Shown piece after piece: positions 1-10,023 of a DNA stretch of 64,000 nucleotides (position 1 is its first letter; the number at the start of each line of letters is the position of its first letter). Where the stretch lies: positions 333,894 through 397,893 of the forward strand of contig PBNE01000006.1 of assembly GCA_002722885.1 (NCBI GenBank), read 5' to 3'. The notes below the pieces were generated by a model that made no database searches, was not told where the DNA came from, and saw only the letters and a list, made by a program, of their open reading frames with translations. The position numbers were made by a program, and so were the translations under genes. Source of the DNA: Rhodospirillaceae bacterium. Its GTDB lineage: Bacteria; Pseudomonadota; Alphaproteobacteria; SP197.

Positions 1-1997
1 TCGTTCCAGGAACGCGTGAAGACTGTCTCTCCGTTTTCGAGGGCTTCGAGCTCAGCGGAGAAGTGGAAGGTGGTGGCGTCGGCGGTGAGGCGCTGTCGGG
101 TCCGGATTTCGATCTCCATACCGTCACGCCGCCAGTGATCGACCCGCTCGGTGCGTGATTCCGCAGACAGCGGATCGCCTTCGCGAATGCTGTGCCAGGA
201 GTGGCCGGTGGCACCGTCGGTCACGCCGATGTCGTTGTGCTGCGTAAGCCCGCCGTTGAAGCAGGTGTGTTCGGTCACCAGGCCGGTGGCGGGATCGCGC
301 GTGATCGTCCGGTCCTGTCCGGCTTCCTCCAAGACGATCGCTTCTTCCTCTCCGGGGCCGTTGATGGCGTCCTCGAACGGCCGCAGGGCGTCGTCGGCAG
401 CGTCACGGGGCCGGACAGGAAGTTCCAAGCGGCATTGACCTGCGAACAGCGTGAGCGTGACCGGCGCGGGGGACGGCCAGACAAGCGGCCAGTAGGTCGA
501 CGACACCGAGACCGCGATGCGGTGACCAGAGGCAAAGACATGGCCGATGTCATCGATTTCGACACGCACGGTGAGCGATTCGCCGGGAACCAGCGATGTC
601 GTGGTCGACCGGTCGGTCGGGCGAGTGAGATTGAGCACACCATGATGCACGCGGGTCGATGCACCATCCGGCGCCACATCGTTGAGCCGCACGGCGACAA
701 AGGCCGTGGGCTTGTCGGACGACAGCGTGAGCTCGACGACCGGTGCGCCCAGGATGGTCAGGGGCTCATCGAGCGGTTCGGACAGGAAGACCAGGCTGCC
801 GGCGTCATCCTCGCGCTGATCCGACGAGAACATGCCGGGTTCGCCGTGGTGGCAGAGCTGGGCCTGTGTCAGGCCGGTGGTCTGGAGCGATTTGATGGGG
901 AGAGGGGTGGCCTGCCCCGCTTCGGCATCAAGCCTGCCGGGATTCATCGTCCAGTGCTTCCAGGTTGTCTTAGGGCTGGGCCAGCTCGGCTCTCCGACCC
1001 AGGCGCCAGGGCGTGTCTCGTAGCTGGTCGCGGGCGGCTGGCTGTCCTGGACCCATGCCCGCCATGCGGGATCGTTCTCGACACCGTTGTCGATACCCTT
1101 CAACCAGTGATCCCACCAACGCACGGTTTCCTGCAGGAAGCCGATGGTGGGGCCGGGGTGCCCCTTGTTCGGATACTGATGGCACCACGGGCCCGACAAA
1201 CCCTTCACGGGAGCATGCAGGCCGGCAACCAAACGTGGGACGGCTTCGTTGTAGTTGTCGCCCCAGCCGGAGACGGCGTAGACGGGGCAGGCGATCTTCG
1301 AGAAGTCCTGGCACACGCTACCCTGTTGCCAGTAGTCATCGCGGCGCTGATGCCGGAGCCAGAGCAGGGCCCAGGGACGGTTGGCTTCGAGGCGGGCATT
1401 CCACATCTCGCGCCAGGCATCGCCCACCAGGTCCGGGTCGGGCGGCAGCGCGTTGTAGCCGAACATCACCGCACCCCAGTCGATGTTGTCCTTGATCAGG
1501 CAGCCGCCGTAGTAGTGGACATCGGTGGCATAACGGTCGTCGGTCGATCCGATGGAGACGATGGCCTTGAGCGCCGGTGGGCGATGGGCGGCGATCTGCA
1601 GGCCGTTGAAGCCGCCCCAGCTGATACCGATGATGCCGACTGCACCGCTACACCAGGGCTGGTCGGCGAGCCAGGCAATGAGGTCGCAGCCATCTTGCTG
1701 CTCCTGGGGTGTATATTCGTCGTGATAGACCCCTTCGCTGTCTCCGGTGCCGCGGATGTCAACACGGATGCAGGCGTATCCGCATTCGGCAACCGGCGGA
1801 TGGTTCACGAGATCGCGGCCACGGGTGCCGTCACGCTTGCGATAGGGCAGGTATTCCAGGATGGCCGGGACCGGCTCGTCTTTAGCATCGAAGGGAAGCC
1901 ACATTTTGGCGGCCAGCCGGGTTCCGTCCGGCATCGGAATCCATGTGTGTTCGATGACCTCGACGGCGCGTGGGTTGGCGGCAAAGCTGTGGCTCAT
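1..1997 (-). CDS. CocE/NonD family hydrolase (X-Pro dipeptidyl-peptidase S15-like), 3' end at or just outside window
   Basis: Missing from ORF track because open at left edge. Reverse translation from ATG at 1997: MSHSFAANPRAVEVIEHTWIPMPDGTRLAAKMWLPFDAKDEPVPAILEYLPYRKRDGTRGRD...; GISWGGFNGLQIAAHRPPALKAIV nucleophile motif; C-terminal ENGETVFTRSWN still in frame at base 3. Clearly paralogous to 23886-25904 and 25936-27987. Confidence 0.9.
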   Translation of the reverse strand, partial: MSHSFAANPRAVEVIEHTWIPMPDGTRLAAKMWLPFDAKDEPVPAILEYLPYRKRDGTRGRDLVNHPPVAECGYACIRVDIRGTGDSEGVYHDEYTPQEQQDGCDLIAWLADQPWCSGAVGIIGISWGGFNGLQIAAHRPPALKAIVSIGSTDDRYATDVHYYGGCLIKDNIDWGAVMFGYNALPPDPDLVGDAWREMWNARLEANRPWALLWLRHQRRDDYWQQGSVCQDFSKIACPVYAVSGWGDNYNEAVPRLVAGLHAPVKGLSGPWCHQYPNKGHPGPTIGFLQETVRWWDHWLKGIDNGVENDPAWRAWVQDSQPPATSYETRPGAWVGEPSWPSPKTTWKHWTMNPGRLDAEAGQATPLPIKSLQTTGLTQAQLCHHGEPGMFSSDQREDDAGSLVFLSEPLDEPLTILGAPVVELTLSSDKPTAFVAVRLNDVAPDGASTRVHHGVLNLTRPTDRSTTTSLVPGESLTVRVEIDDIGHVFASGHRIAVSVSSTYWPLVWPSPAPVTLTLFAGQCRLELPVRPRDAADDALRPFEDAINGPGEEEAIVLEEAGQDRTITRDPATGLVTEHTCFNGGLTQHNDIGVTDGATGHSWHSIREGDPLSAESRTERVDHWRRDGMEIEIRTRQRLTADATTFHFSAELEALENGETVFTRSWN

Positions 1998-2042
1998 GGT
2001 CTGGTCCTACTGTCTGTTCAAGCGTGTCTGGTCCGGCAGGCC

Positions 2043-3515
2043 TCAGCCCGCGATCAGGCGTATCTGCGGTTCATCATCGTCGAAGGGCCATCGTGGCCTC
2101 TGCGCCTTGTTGAAGGTGAGTTCATGGTAGGCCGGGGCGACGACACCGGGAGCGCCGACATAGACAACCTCGGCGGCGATCGGAGCGAACCCGGCATAGA
2201 AGTGCTGGGTCGATTTGACGATCACGACGTTGCGCCGGGCCGGGTCGATCCCGACATTGGTGAACAGCTCCGGACCGTAAGCCTGCGTTCGCAGGCTGTT
2301 GAGAACAATGTCGATGCCTGATCCGCTGACGGCAACACAGTCGCCCAGGGGCGACGTTCCCGGTCCGAAGGTCTGGTAGGCATCGTGAGCGATGCCGGTC
2401 ACGGTGACCGTCAGGTCCACGGGTGCGCCGGATAGTGGGCACATCTTGCCACCGATCCGCAGGCCGAGCGTGGCGCCCAATCCGGCATCAAGACAAGTCG
2501 CCACGGCGATGGGATCCCACAAGGGCCCGAGGGCCACCGAGGTCATCTGACGTTCCAGAGCGCGTTGCAGCATCCATGTGGAATCGCCCGGTGCGCCGCC
2601 ACCGGCGTTGTCCGACTTGTCAGCCATGACAATGGGACCGGATGGCGCAGTGGCGACGCGCTCATAGGCCTCATCGATGGACATGAAGCCGGAGTCGAGG
2701 GTGCCCCGCATCGCAGCCACGTCTGAAGCAAGGGACAGGGCCAGCTCGCGGCCGTGATCCGGCCTGTTGTCTGTGACCACGAGGACCCGAGTGCCGAGAT
2801 CTTTGACATCACCCCAAGGAAAGCCGTGACCAAGCGAGACCGAGAGCACACCATCGTTGCCTTCCAGGGCACTCAGTCGGTCAACCAGGCTGCGCGCCGG
2901 TTCCCTGGTTGTGTGAATCATGTCGAGGATGCCTGTGTCGGCCAACGACATGACCGGGCGGATGTCGCCCCGGGCGGTGGCCGTGAGGAGGTCCAGCAGT
3001 TCGACTGCCCTATCATAGAAATCGGTGTGCGGGTATTCCTTGAAGGCGACGATCACGTCGGCGGCCTCGATCATGGCCGGGGTGAAATGGCAATGAAGAT
3101 CGAGTTCCGCGCCGAGAGCCACATCCGGGCCCACGATGGTCCGTGCGCGGGCCAGCATGTCGCCTTCGCAGTCGTCGTAGCCGTCGGCGATCATGGCGCC
3201 ATGCATCGAAAAGGCGACGATATCGACTGGCATGGCTGCCTTCAGCTCGTCGAGAATGTGGTCGCGTAGGGTTTCGTAGGCCTGTCGTGTTGTGACGCCG
3301 GCGGGCTCCGCAAAGGTGCAGAGCCCTTCGACCAGTTCGTGGTTGCCGGAGGCGGTGAGCTGGCGCGCGGCATAAAGCGGGGCGCCGGAGAAGGTCGGGG
3401 AGTCGGGATGGGTGCCGGAAGGAAAGTACTCGGTCTGCCGGAAACCGCGCTCGCCGGTTGGGAAGGGAGCGAAGGTGTTGGTTTCGGTGCCGAGACCGGC
3501 TGCAAAGATCCGCAT
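2043..3515 (-). CDS. M81 family metallopeptidase (MlrC-like)
   Basis: MRIFAAGLGTETNTFAPFPTG..., SMHGAMIADGYDDCEGDML, DKSDNAGGGAPGDSTWML motifs typical of the MlrC/M81 family; internal ATG at 3515 preferred over the track start. Confidence 0.88.
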   Translation of the reverse strand: MRIFAAGLGTETNTFAPFPTGERGFRQTEYFPSGTHPDSPTFSGAPLYAARQLTASGNHELVEGLCTFAEPAGVTTRQAYETLRDHILDELKAAMPVDIVAFSMHGAMIADGYDDCEGDMLARARTIVGPDVALGAELDLHCHFTPAMIEAADVIVAFKEYPHTDFYDRAVELLDLLTATARGDIRPVMSLADTGILDMIHTTREPARSLVDRLSALEGNDGVLSVSLGHGFPWGDVKDLGTRVLVVTDNRPDHGRELALSLASDVAAMRGTLDSGFMSIDEAYERVATAPSGPIVMADKSDNAGGGAPGDSTWMLQRALERQMTSVALGPLWDPIAVATCLDAGLGATLGLRIGGKMCPLSGAPVDLTVTVTGIAHDAYQTFGPGTSPLGDCVAVSGSGIDIVLNSLRTQAYGPELFTNVGIDPARRNVVIVKSTQHFYAGFAPIAAEVVYVGAPGVVAPAYHELTFNKAQRPRWPFDDDEPQIRLIAG

Positions 3516-3618
3516 GAACGCTGCTTCCCCGTTTGGTCTAATTCCGAGCTCCGATGGCCTATGAAGGGGCCATGCCCTGTGGGAGGCTGGACCATGAGCC
3601 TGAAGCGAGCAAGAAGTC

Positions 3619-5907
3619 ATGCATGACGTGGTGCCTGACGAACACCGGGGCGATGTCTGGCCCGCCGCCGAGCCTGGAAGGGACCGCGTGCTCTACGGCC
3701 ATGTTGCCGTCACGCCGGATCAGCCGGTCGAGGCCCGGAGCCTGCAGACCTTTGCGCTGACCTACACCTGTGGCCGTTTCGGTATGGATGGCGGCGGCGG
3801 GCTCAAGATCGTCTTCCGCTTCACCGGAGACTGGGGGCTGCTGCAGGGCGACGAACCCGATGCGATCAACTACGTCAGCGCGACCAACAGCCGCGGCCAT
3901 CCGATGCGGGTGTCCTATGACGATGTGGGCCACACGCGCCCCTGGTATCAGGCTCTGCGGATTCTGATGCCGGTCGGTCATCTGGACGAAGGTGACACGA
4001 TCACCGTGCTTCTGGGCGACACCAGCCAGGGCTCGCCCGGGATGGCCGTGCAGTCATGCGCCGAGCAGGACTTCCGCTTTACCACCCTGGTCGATGTCGC
4101 GGCCACCAACCTCTACATCCCGGTGACGGAGAGCCCGGTGGTCCCGATTGTCGCTGGAGAGCCTGAGCACTGGCATGCTGTCCTGCCGACCCTGCGCCGG
4201 CCCGGTGAGCCGTTCCGTCTCGGCCTGCGCGCCGAGGACAGGTGGGGCAACCCGACTCCGCTGGCCCGGGCCGACCTCATGCTCAAGGCTGATATGACAG
4301 TCGACGGCCTGCCCGGGCAACTGACCTACGGGCCCGGTGAGGATGCGCGGGTTCTCGATGATCTGCGGGTCGATGACCAGGGCGTACTGCGGATTACGGT
4401 CGAGGATGGTGCCGGACGGGAACTCGCTGTCTCGAATCCCTTGATCATCCGTGAGAATGCCTGCGCTGGTTGGTGGGCCGACCTGCACGGCCAGAGTGGT
4501 GAATCGGTGGGGATCAACACCGCGCGTCACTACTTCGGCTTCTCGCGTGATGTGGCTTTCCTGGATGCCTGCGGCCACCAGGCCAACGACTTCCAGATCA
4601 ACAACACCTTCTGGACGCACCTCAACAGTTTGACGGCCGAATTCAACGACGAAGGACGTTTTATCACTTATCCCGGCTATGAGTGGTCGGCGAACACGCA
4701 TCTGGGCGGCGACCGGAATGTCTACTTCCGAACCGAGGGGCGGCAGATTCACCGCTCATCACACGCCCTGCTGCCGGATCGATCCGATATTGACACCGAT
4801 GCCAACGATGCGTCGGCGCTTTTTGAGGCCCTGAAGGATGAAGATGCTGTTGTCTTTGCCCATATCGGCGGGCGCTGGGCCGATTTGACCCGGGGCCATG
4901 ACGGCAGGACCGAGACCGCGATGGAGATCCATTCGGCCTGGGGTACCTTCGAATGGCTGATGGAGGATGCCTTCGACCTGGGACTCCGCGTAGGCGTCGT
5001 CGCCAACAGCGACGGCCACAAAGGACGGCCTGGTGCCAGCCATCCCGGCGCGTCGGAGTTTGTGGCCTATGGCGGGCTGACCTGCCTTCTGGCCTCGGAT
5101 TTGACCCGTGATGCGCTGTTTTTTTGCCTGCGCAAGCGTCGGCATTTCGCGACGACCGGAAGCAGGATGCATCTCGACCTGAATGTCACCGCTGCATCGG
5201 ATATGACGGTGTGGGATCGGGATCCTGCCGTGTTTGACGATGCCGTGTCGGTTGATGCGGTCACGGTGGAGATGGGCGACATCGTTTCGGTTCAGAGTGA
5301 TGCGGTGTCACTTCGGTTCGCGGTCGAGGCGGGCGTTCCGATCGAGAAGGTCGAGGTGCGCAACGGCAAGGACACGGTGGCGTGCCTCCGGCCTTACACT
5401 GTGGACGAGGTTGGATCTCGGATTCGCGTGTTGCTGAGTGGCGCGGAACGGCGGGGCAAGGGATCGCGCTCACGCTGGAACGGAACAGCCCGGTTGGACG
5501 GTGCGACGATCCGGGCCTTTGCGCCGGTCAGCGCCTGGAATCCGGAGCTTCCGTGCGAACAGGTCGATGCCACCACGGCATTTTTCCGTTCACGGACGGC
5601 AGGCAACATGATGGGCTTTGACCTCACCGTCGATGAGACGTCCGGCGCCATGCTTTACCTCGACACCGGATATGGCGAGGTCACTGTGGCCCTGAGCGAT
5701 ATCGGTCATCAGGAGACGGTGTTCGAACAGGGCGGCCTGGCACGAAAGGTTCGTGTTCTGCGTGCGCCGGATGAGAACCCGCATCGCGCCATGAGAGGAG
5801 AGATTGAGGTGCCGATCAAGACCGGTCGCGACAATCCGATCTGGATCTGCGTGACAACCGAGGACGGCCATCAAGCCTGGAGCAGTCCGGTCTACGTTGT
5901 TCCCTGA
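3619..5907 (+). CDS. DUF3604-like / PHP-type metal-dependent hydrolase-like protein
   Basis: 762 aa; WWADLHGQSGESVG, DACGHQANDFQ, VVANSDGHKGRPGASHPG motifs; divergent from the M81 gene. Confidence 0.65.
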   Translation: MHDVVPDEHRGDVWPAAEPGRDRVLYGHVAVTPDQPVEARSLQTFALTYTCGRFGMDGGGGLKIVFRFTGDWGLLQGDEPDAINYVSATNSRGHPMRVSYDDVGHTRPWYQALRILMPVGHLDEGDTITVLLGDTSQGSPGMAVQSCAEQDFRFTTLVDVAATNLYIPVTESPVVPIVAGEPEHWHAVLPTLRRPGEPFRLGLRAEDRWGNPTPLARADLMLKADMTVDGLPGQLTYGPGEDARVLDDLRVDDQGVLRITVEDGAGRELAVSNPLIIRENACAGWWADLHGQSGESVGINTARHYFGFSRDVAFLDACGHQANDFQINNTFWTHLNSLTAEFNDEGRFITYPGYEWSANTHLGGDRNVYFRTEGRQIHRSSHALLPDRSDIDTDANDASALFEALKDEDAVVFAHIGGRWADLTRGHDGRTETAMEIHSAWGTFEWLMEDAFDLGLRVGVVANSDGHKGRPGASHPGASEFVAYGGLTCLLASDLTRDALFFCLRKRRHFATTGSRMHLDLNVTAASDMTVWDRDPAVFDDAVSVDAVTVEMGDIVSVQSDAVSLRFAVEAGVPIEKVEVRNGKDTVACLRPYTVDEVGSRIRVLLSGAERRGKGSRSRWNGTARLDGATIRAFAPVSAWNPELPCEQVDATTAFFRSRTAGNMMGFDLTVDETSGAMLYLDTGYGEVTVALSDIGHQETVFEQGGLARKVRVLRAPDENPHRAMRGEIEVPIKTGRDNPIWICVTTEDGHQAWSSPVYVVP

Positions 5908-5994
5908 CGGGTTCGCGCGACCTCGCGCAATCGTGGGCTTCGAGCGCATGACCCCCGTGTTACAGATCGATCAACAAACGGAGAGAACACAGCC

Positions 5995-6849
5995 ATGGCC
6001 GACGAGACGAACGGACCCAACAGCGAACAGATCGATTACTGGAACGGTGATGCCGGTGACAAGTGGGTTGATGCCCAGGAGAGGCTCGACCCTGTGCTCG
6101 AAGGCATGGGGCTTCTCGGCATGGATCAGGGTGGCGTGAATCCCGGCGAGCGTGTGATCGACATCGGCTGTGGCTGTGGCGCAACCTCGCTGGAACTGGC
6201 GCGTCGTGTCGGTCCCATGGGCTCTGTACTCGGTGTTGATATCTCATCGCCCATGCTGCGGCGTGCGGCCGAACGGGCCGCAGCCGAGTCGCTGGGCCAT
6301 GCCGTCTTCGCCAACGCCGATGCTTCGAGCTACCAGTTTGAGGAGGGGGCGGCCGATCTGGTGTTCTCCCGCTTCGGCGTGATGTTCTTTCGCAACTCCG
6401 ACGAGGCTTTCACCAACATCCGTCGCGGCATGAGACCGGGCGGTCGATTGTGTTTCGTATGCTGGCAGCCGCTCATCAAGAACGCCTGGGTAACGTTGCC
6501 GCGCGACATCGCCCTGCGGCACGTTCCGCCGCCCGAGCCGCCTAATCCCGATGATCCCGGTCCGTTTGCCTTTGCCGATCCTGCCAAGGTGGAGGGCATT
6601 CTGGGCCGTGCCGGGTTCAGCGACGCTGCCATGACACCCTATGACACAACCATGTACCACTTGGGCTCGGTCGAAGAGGTCACCCACTTCATGATCTACT
6701 TCGGCCCGGCCTCACGGCTTCTGGAAGAGGCCGATAACGACGTGAAAACAACGGTGGAGGCCGAGGTCAGGGCCGAGATTGCGGCGCGTCACGACGGTGA
6801 GGGCGTTGCTTTCCCCGCTGCCGTCTGGGTTGCCACGGCGACGACGTAA
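5995..6849 (+). CDS. class I SAM-dependent methyltransferase
   Basis: VIDIGCGCGATSLELARRVG motif I, followed by DVVFSRFGVMFF-type region. Confidence 0.85.
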   Translation: MADETNGPNSEQIDYWNGDAGDKWVDAQERLDPVLEGMGLLGMDQGGVNPGERVIDIGCGCGATSLELARRVGPMGSVLGVDISSPMLRRAAERAAAESLGHAVFANADASSYQFEEGAADLVFSRFGVMFFRNSDEAFTNIRRGMRPGGRLCFVCWQPLIKNAWVTLPRDIALRHVPPPEPPNPDDPGPFAFADPAKVEGILGRAGFSDAAMTPYDTTMYHLGSVEEVTHFMIYFGPASRLLEEADNDVKTTVEAEVRAEIAARHDGEGVAFPAAVWVATATT

Positions 6850-6852
6850 ATC

Positions 6853-7335
6853 TCAAGCCTGTGCGGCGAGGGTGTCGAAGGCGTCGCCGATCAGCAGATA
6901 GGGGTCGCTCTCGGACGGCGTGAAACCGAGTTTGACGTAGACTGCGGCGGCATCATCGTTGGTACGGTCGACATCGAGCTTGAGGAACGCACCACCCATC
7001 TCGCGGGCCATGGCCGCGAGATGGGTCAGCAGGCGGCGTGCGTGGCCCTGGCCGCGCTCCTGTTCGGACACAAAGACATCTAGGGCGTAGATGCCGCGGC
7101 GCCAGAGCCAGGTCGAGTAGATCGGATACCAACTGACCATGGCAACGGGGATGCTGTCGCGCTCAAGCAGTTCAGCGCGAAAACCTGGGTCGGGTTCAGC
7201 CATATCGCTTTGGATGACATCGAGGTCCGTGGCGATGAGATCGCGGGCGCTGACATGTTCCTCGAGCGAGTCGACAAAGGCACGCACCACGGCGGCATCG
7301 TCGGGAGTGGCAGTACGAAATGTGAGGTCGGACAT
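6853..7335 (-). CDS. GNAT family N-acetyltransferase
   Basis: ALDVFVSEQERGQGHARRLLTHLAAMA acetyl-CoA binding motif. Confidence 0.85.
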   Translation of the reverse strand: MSDLTFRTATPDDAAVVRAFVDSLEEHVSARDLIATDLDVIQSDMAEPDPGFRAELLERDSIPVAMVSWYPIYSTWLWRRGIYALDVFVSEQERGQGHARRLLTHLAAMAREMGGAFLKLDVDRTNDDAAAVYVKLGFTPSESDPYLLIGDAFDTLAAQA

Positions 7336-7344
7336 GTCTGTGTC

Positions 7345-8832
7345 TTACTGTTCCGTCAGTTTGAATTCAATGCGCCGGTTGCGCTGCCGGGCATTGTTGT
7401 CGTCGCCTTCGACGATGGGATGGTACTCGCCAAAACCTGTGGCCGCCAAGCGTCCTGGTAGCACGCCCTGGCCGATCATGTAACGCACAACCGCTGTGGC
7501 CCGCGCGGTGGAGAGCTCCCAGTTGCTGGGAAATGCCGCCGTGGCGATGGGAACCGAATCCGTATGCCCATCGACGCGTAGAATCCATGCGACATCGGAG
7601 GGGATCTCGGCCGTGAGTTCGATGATGAGCTCGGCGATCTTGTCGAGCTCGCGCTTGCCTTCGTTGGAAATGTCTGCACTGCCGCTTTCGAACAGAAGCT
7701 CCGATTGCAGGACAAAGCGGTCTCCGACGATCTTGATACCGTCGCGGTCGCCCAGCACGTCGACGAGGCGAGCAAAGAACTCACTGCGGAACCGTGAAAG
7801 TTCCTGAACCTTGGCCGCAAGAGCGGCATTCAGGCGCGACCCGAGATCGGCGATCTGGACCTGATCGGCCTCAGCCTGTGCTTCTGCCGCCTCCAAGAGG
7901 TCGTTCAGGGCGGCGATCTGATCCCGCAGCGCGTTGAGCTGCTGGTTGAGCAGGCCAATCTGATTGAGGCGGCGATCGGCATCCGATTGTGCTTCGTCCC
8001 GTTCCTCTTCGGTCAGGGTAACCAGCACGGCGAGTTCGGACAGGCGAATCTCCCGTTCCTCGACTTCCTGCTGGGCCAGGAACGTTCGTTCGGTCTCGTC
8101 GGACAACTCTGATGCCAGTTCCGTGCCGCGATCACGCTCTGCGCTGAGATCAAGCAGCAGTGCATCGATGCGTGCCTGGCGGTCCTCGAGTTCCGCTGTG
8201 GCCTCGGCCTCGCGTTGTGCAGCCTCATCGAGGCGGTCCTCGGCTTCCTCAAGCAGCAGAACCATGCGGCCGACCTCGGCTTCAAGGTTCTCTCTGACAT
8301 TGTTCAGGGCGTCGATGTCGCGCTGCAGGCTGGCCAGTTCGGCCAGCTTGAGTGACAACGTGTCTTTGGTGACGGTGACATCCTCGAGGGCCCGATCGAG
8401 GTCGGACTGGAGAAGGTCAAGGCGGGCCTGAGCCTCATCCAGCGCCGCCCCGGTCTGGGAAGCGTAGTCTTCGGTGGCCGAGAGCCGCGCGATCAGGCCA
8501 TCCCGTTCGCTGCTGAGAATCGCCAGCGCTTGCTCGGTGTCGTCGCGGGCGGCGTTGACCCGCTGTAGATCGGCCGACAGTTGCGCGATCTCCAGCCGCA
8601 GCTCGACATTGCCGTCACGTTCCAGAGCCAGCATGTCGGCCAGCTCGGCGACCCGGTCTTCGAGACGCGCGAGGGCTTCGTCTCGGCCCGAGAGTGTGAT
8701 GCCCTGAAAGAACTGGGCCAGCATGAAAACAACGAGAGCAAAGATGAGCACGACCAGAAGCGTCGAAAGGGCATCGACGAACCCTGCCCATGTGTCGGCA
8801 CCGGAGGCGGGCCGCCGAGTGCGAGCGGCCAT
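7345..8832 (-). CDS. Membrane-anchored long coiled-coil protein with C-terminal OmpA/MotB peptidoglycan-binding domain
   Basis: N-terminal TM (STLLVVLIFALVVFMLAQFF), about 270 aa heptad-rich coiled coil, C-terminal LRVDGHTDSVPI...NWELSTARATAVVRYM OmpA-like motif. Confidence 0.85.
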   Translation of the reverse strand: MAARTRRPASGADTWAGFVDALSTLLVVLIFALVVFMLAQFFQGITLSGRDEALARLEDRVAELADMLALERDGNVELRLEIAQLSADLQRVNAARDDTEQALAILSSERDGLIARLSATEDYASQTGAALDEAQARLDLLQSDLDRALEDVTVTKDTLSLKLAELASLQRDIDALNNVRENLEAEVGRMVLLLEEAEDRLDEAAQREAEATAELEDRQARIDALLLDLSAERDRGTELASELSDETERTFLAQQEVEEREIRLSELAVLVTLTEEERDEAQSDADRRLNQIGLLNQQLNALRDQIAALNDLLEAAEAQAEADQVQIADLGSRLNAALAAKVQELSRFRSEFFARLVDVLGDRDGIKIVGDRFVLQSELLFESGSADISNEGKRELDKIAELIIELTAEIPSDVAWILRVDGHTDSVPIATAAFPSNWELSTARATAVVRYMIGQGVLPGRLAATGFGEYHPIVEGDDNNARQRNRRIEFKLTEQ

Positions 8833-8835
8833 GAT

Positions 8836-9987
8836 CTACTGCCCGCTATCCGCCTGGCGCGTGGCGGCTATGGTGCGAGCCAGGAGCTTGATCTCGGCAC
8901 GGATCTCATCGGCGAGCTGACCACGACCGGAAACGGTTTCTTCGAGCAGGCGTGTCATGACGACATCGAGATTACGCAGGTGTGTCCGGCTTGCTTCGTC
9001 CAGACCACCGGACCCCTGTGCTGTCGCCAACCGTTCGATGACGGGTTTGAGATCGGATTGGCCTTCGACAAGCTTGATCAGGAGTTGCTGTTCGGCATGC
9101 ATCTGATCGGTGAGTGTGGCCAATCGGTCAGCCAGGGCGGAAAGCTGCTGATCGGCGCCTACCCGGCTCTCTTCGCCGCGCGCCATCGTGCGCTGCAGGC
9201 GGTCTAGGCTGTCGGCGGTCTGTTCGAGCAGTGCGCTGACATAGGCCGGAACCGATTGTTCGCCTTCGTAAGACAGCGAGCTGCCGGACTGCAGGCGCGT
9301 GACCGACGACAACCATTCCTCCAGCTCGTTGTAGAACCGGTTCTGAGCCTGACTGGACTGGAGATCCAGGAATCCCAGGACTAGCGAGCCGGCAAGGCCA
9401 AAGAGAGAAGAGCTGAAGGCGGTTCCCATGCCAGCAAGCGGCGCGGAAAGGCCGTCCTTCAGGGTGTCAAAGAGGGTCACGACGTCCTGGCCGGCGCCGA
9501 CATTGAGGCCGTCGAGTGTGCCGCTGACCGCTCCGATGGTCTTGATCAGACCCCAGAATGTGCCGAGCAGGCCCAGGAATATGAGAAGGCCGATTAGGTA
9601 GCGCGAGATATCGCGGGATTCGTCGAGCCGGGAACCGATGCTGTCGAGCAGGGACCGTGTCGACGCTGTGGACAGGCGTAGCTGGCTCTGAGCCTGGCGC
9701 TCGCCCAGCATGGCGGCCATCGGCGCCAGAAGCCGAGGCGGGTCCTGCACGGAAGCGCCCGGCATGGCGTTCCGAAATCTCTCGATCCAGGACACCTCGC
9801 GGTAGAGAAGCTGGACCTGGCGGAAGATGTAGAGAATGCCCAGAAGCAGGACGCCGAGGATGAGGCCATTCAGGGCCGGATTGGCGCGGAAGGCTTCCAG
9901 AAGGGTTCCGAGAAGGACGGCAATGACCACGGCCACGACGACCAGAAAGAACGCCATCCGCAGAAGATAAGGATGCGGGCGGGTCAT
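8836..9987 (-). CDS. MotA/TolQ/ExbB-like proton channel family protein
   Basis: Multiple TM; RYLIGLLIFLGLLGTFWGLIKTIGAV and PLAGMGTAFSSSLFGLAGSLVLGFLDL; 3 bp from the downstream OmpA/MotB-like gene. Confidence 0.8.
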   Translation of the reverse strand: MTRPHPYLLRMAFFLVVVAVVIAVLLGTLLEAFRANPALNGLILGVLLLGILYIFRQVQLLYREVSWIERFRNAMPGASVQDPPRLLAPMAAMLGERQAQSQLRLSTASTRSLLDSIGSRLDESRDISRYLIGLLIFLGLLGTFWGLIKTIGAVSGTLDGLNVGAGQDVVTLFDTLKDGLSAPLAGMGTAFSSSLFGLAGSLVLGFLDLQSSQAQNRFYNELEEWLSSVTRLQSGSSLSYEGEQSVPAYVSALLEQTADSLDRLQRTMARGEESRVGADQQLSALADRLATLTDQMHAEQQLLIKLVEGQSDLKPVIERLATAQGSGGLDEASRTHLRNLDVVMTRLLEETVSGRGQLADEIRAEIKLLARTIAATRQADSGQ

Positions 9988-10023
9988 CGAGTTGGCCTGA
10001 TGGTGTTATCCGACAACGGCGAC

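Noticed and set aside
192-2321. 709-aa plus-strand ORF
   Set aside because: Antisense shadow of the CocE gene (1-1997) and the end of the M81 gene; translation is low-complexity Gly/Arg/Val-rich with no family motifs, typical of high-GC opposite-strand ORFs.
3516-3860. Short plus-strand ORFs 3339-3626 and 3554-3760
   Set aside because: Overlap the M81 5' end and the DUF3604-like gene in other frames; better explained by the longer coding genes.
7345-9987. Possible Zorya (ZorAB) anti-phage system
   Set aside because: MotA-like/OmpA-like pair is superficially ZorAB-like, but there is no ZorC/ZorD/ZorE or nuclease gene; neighbours are a GNAT, an OmpA protein and suhB.
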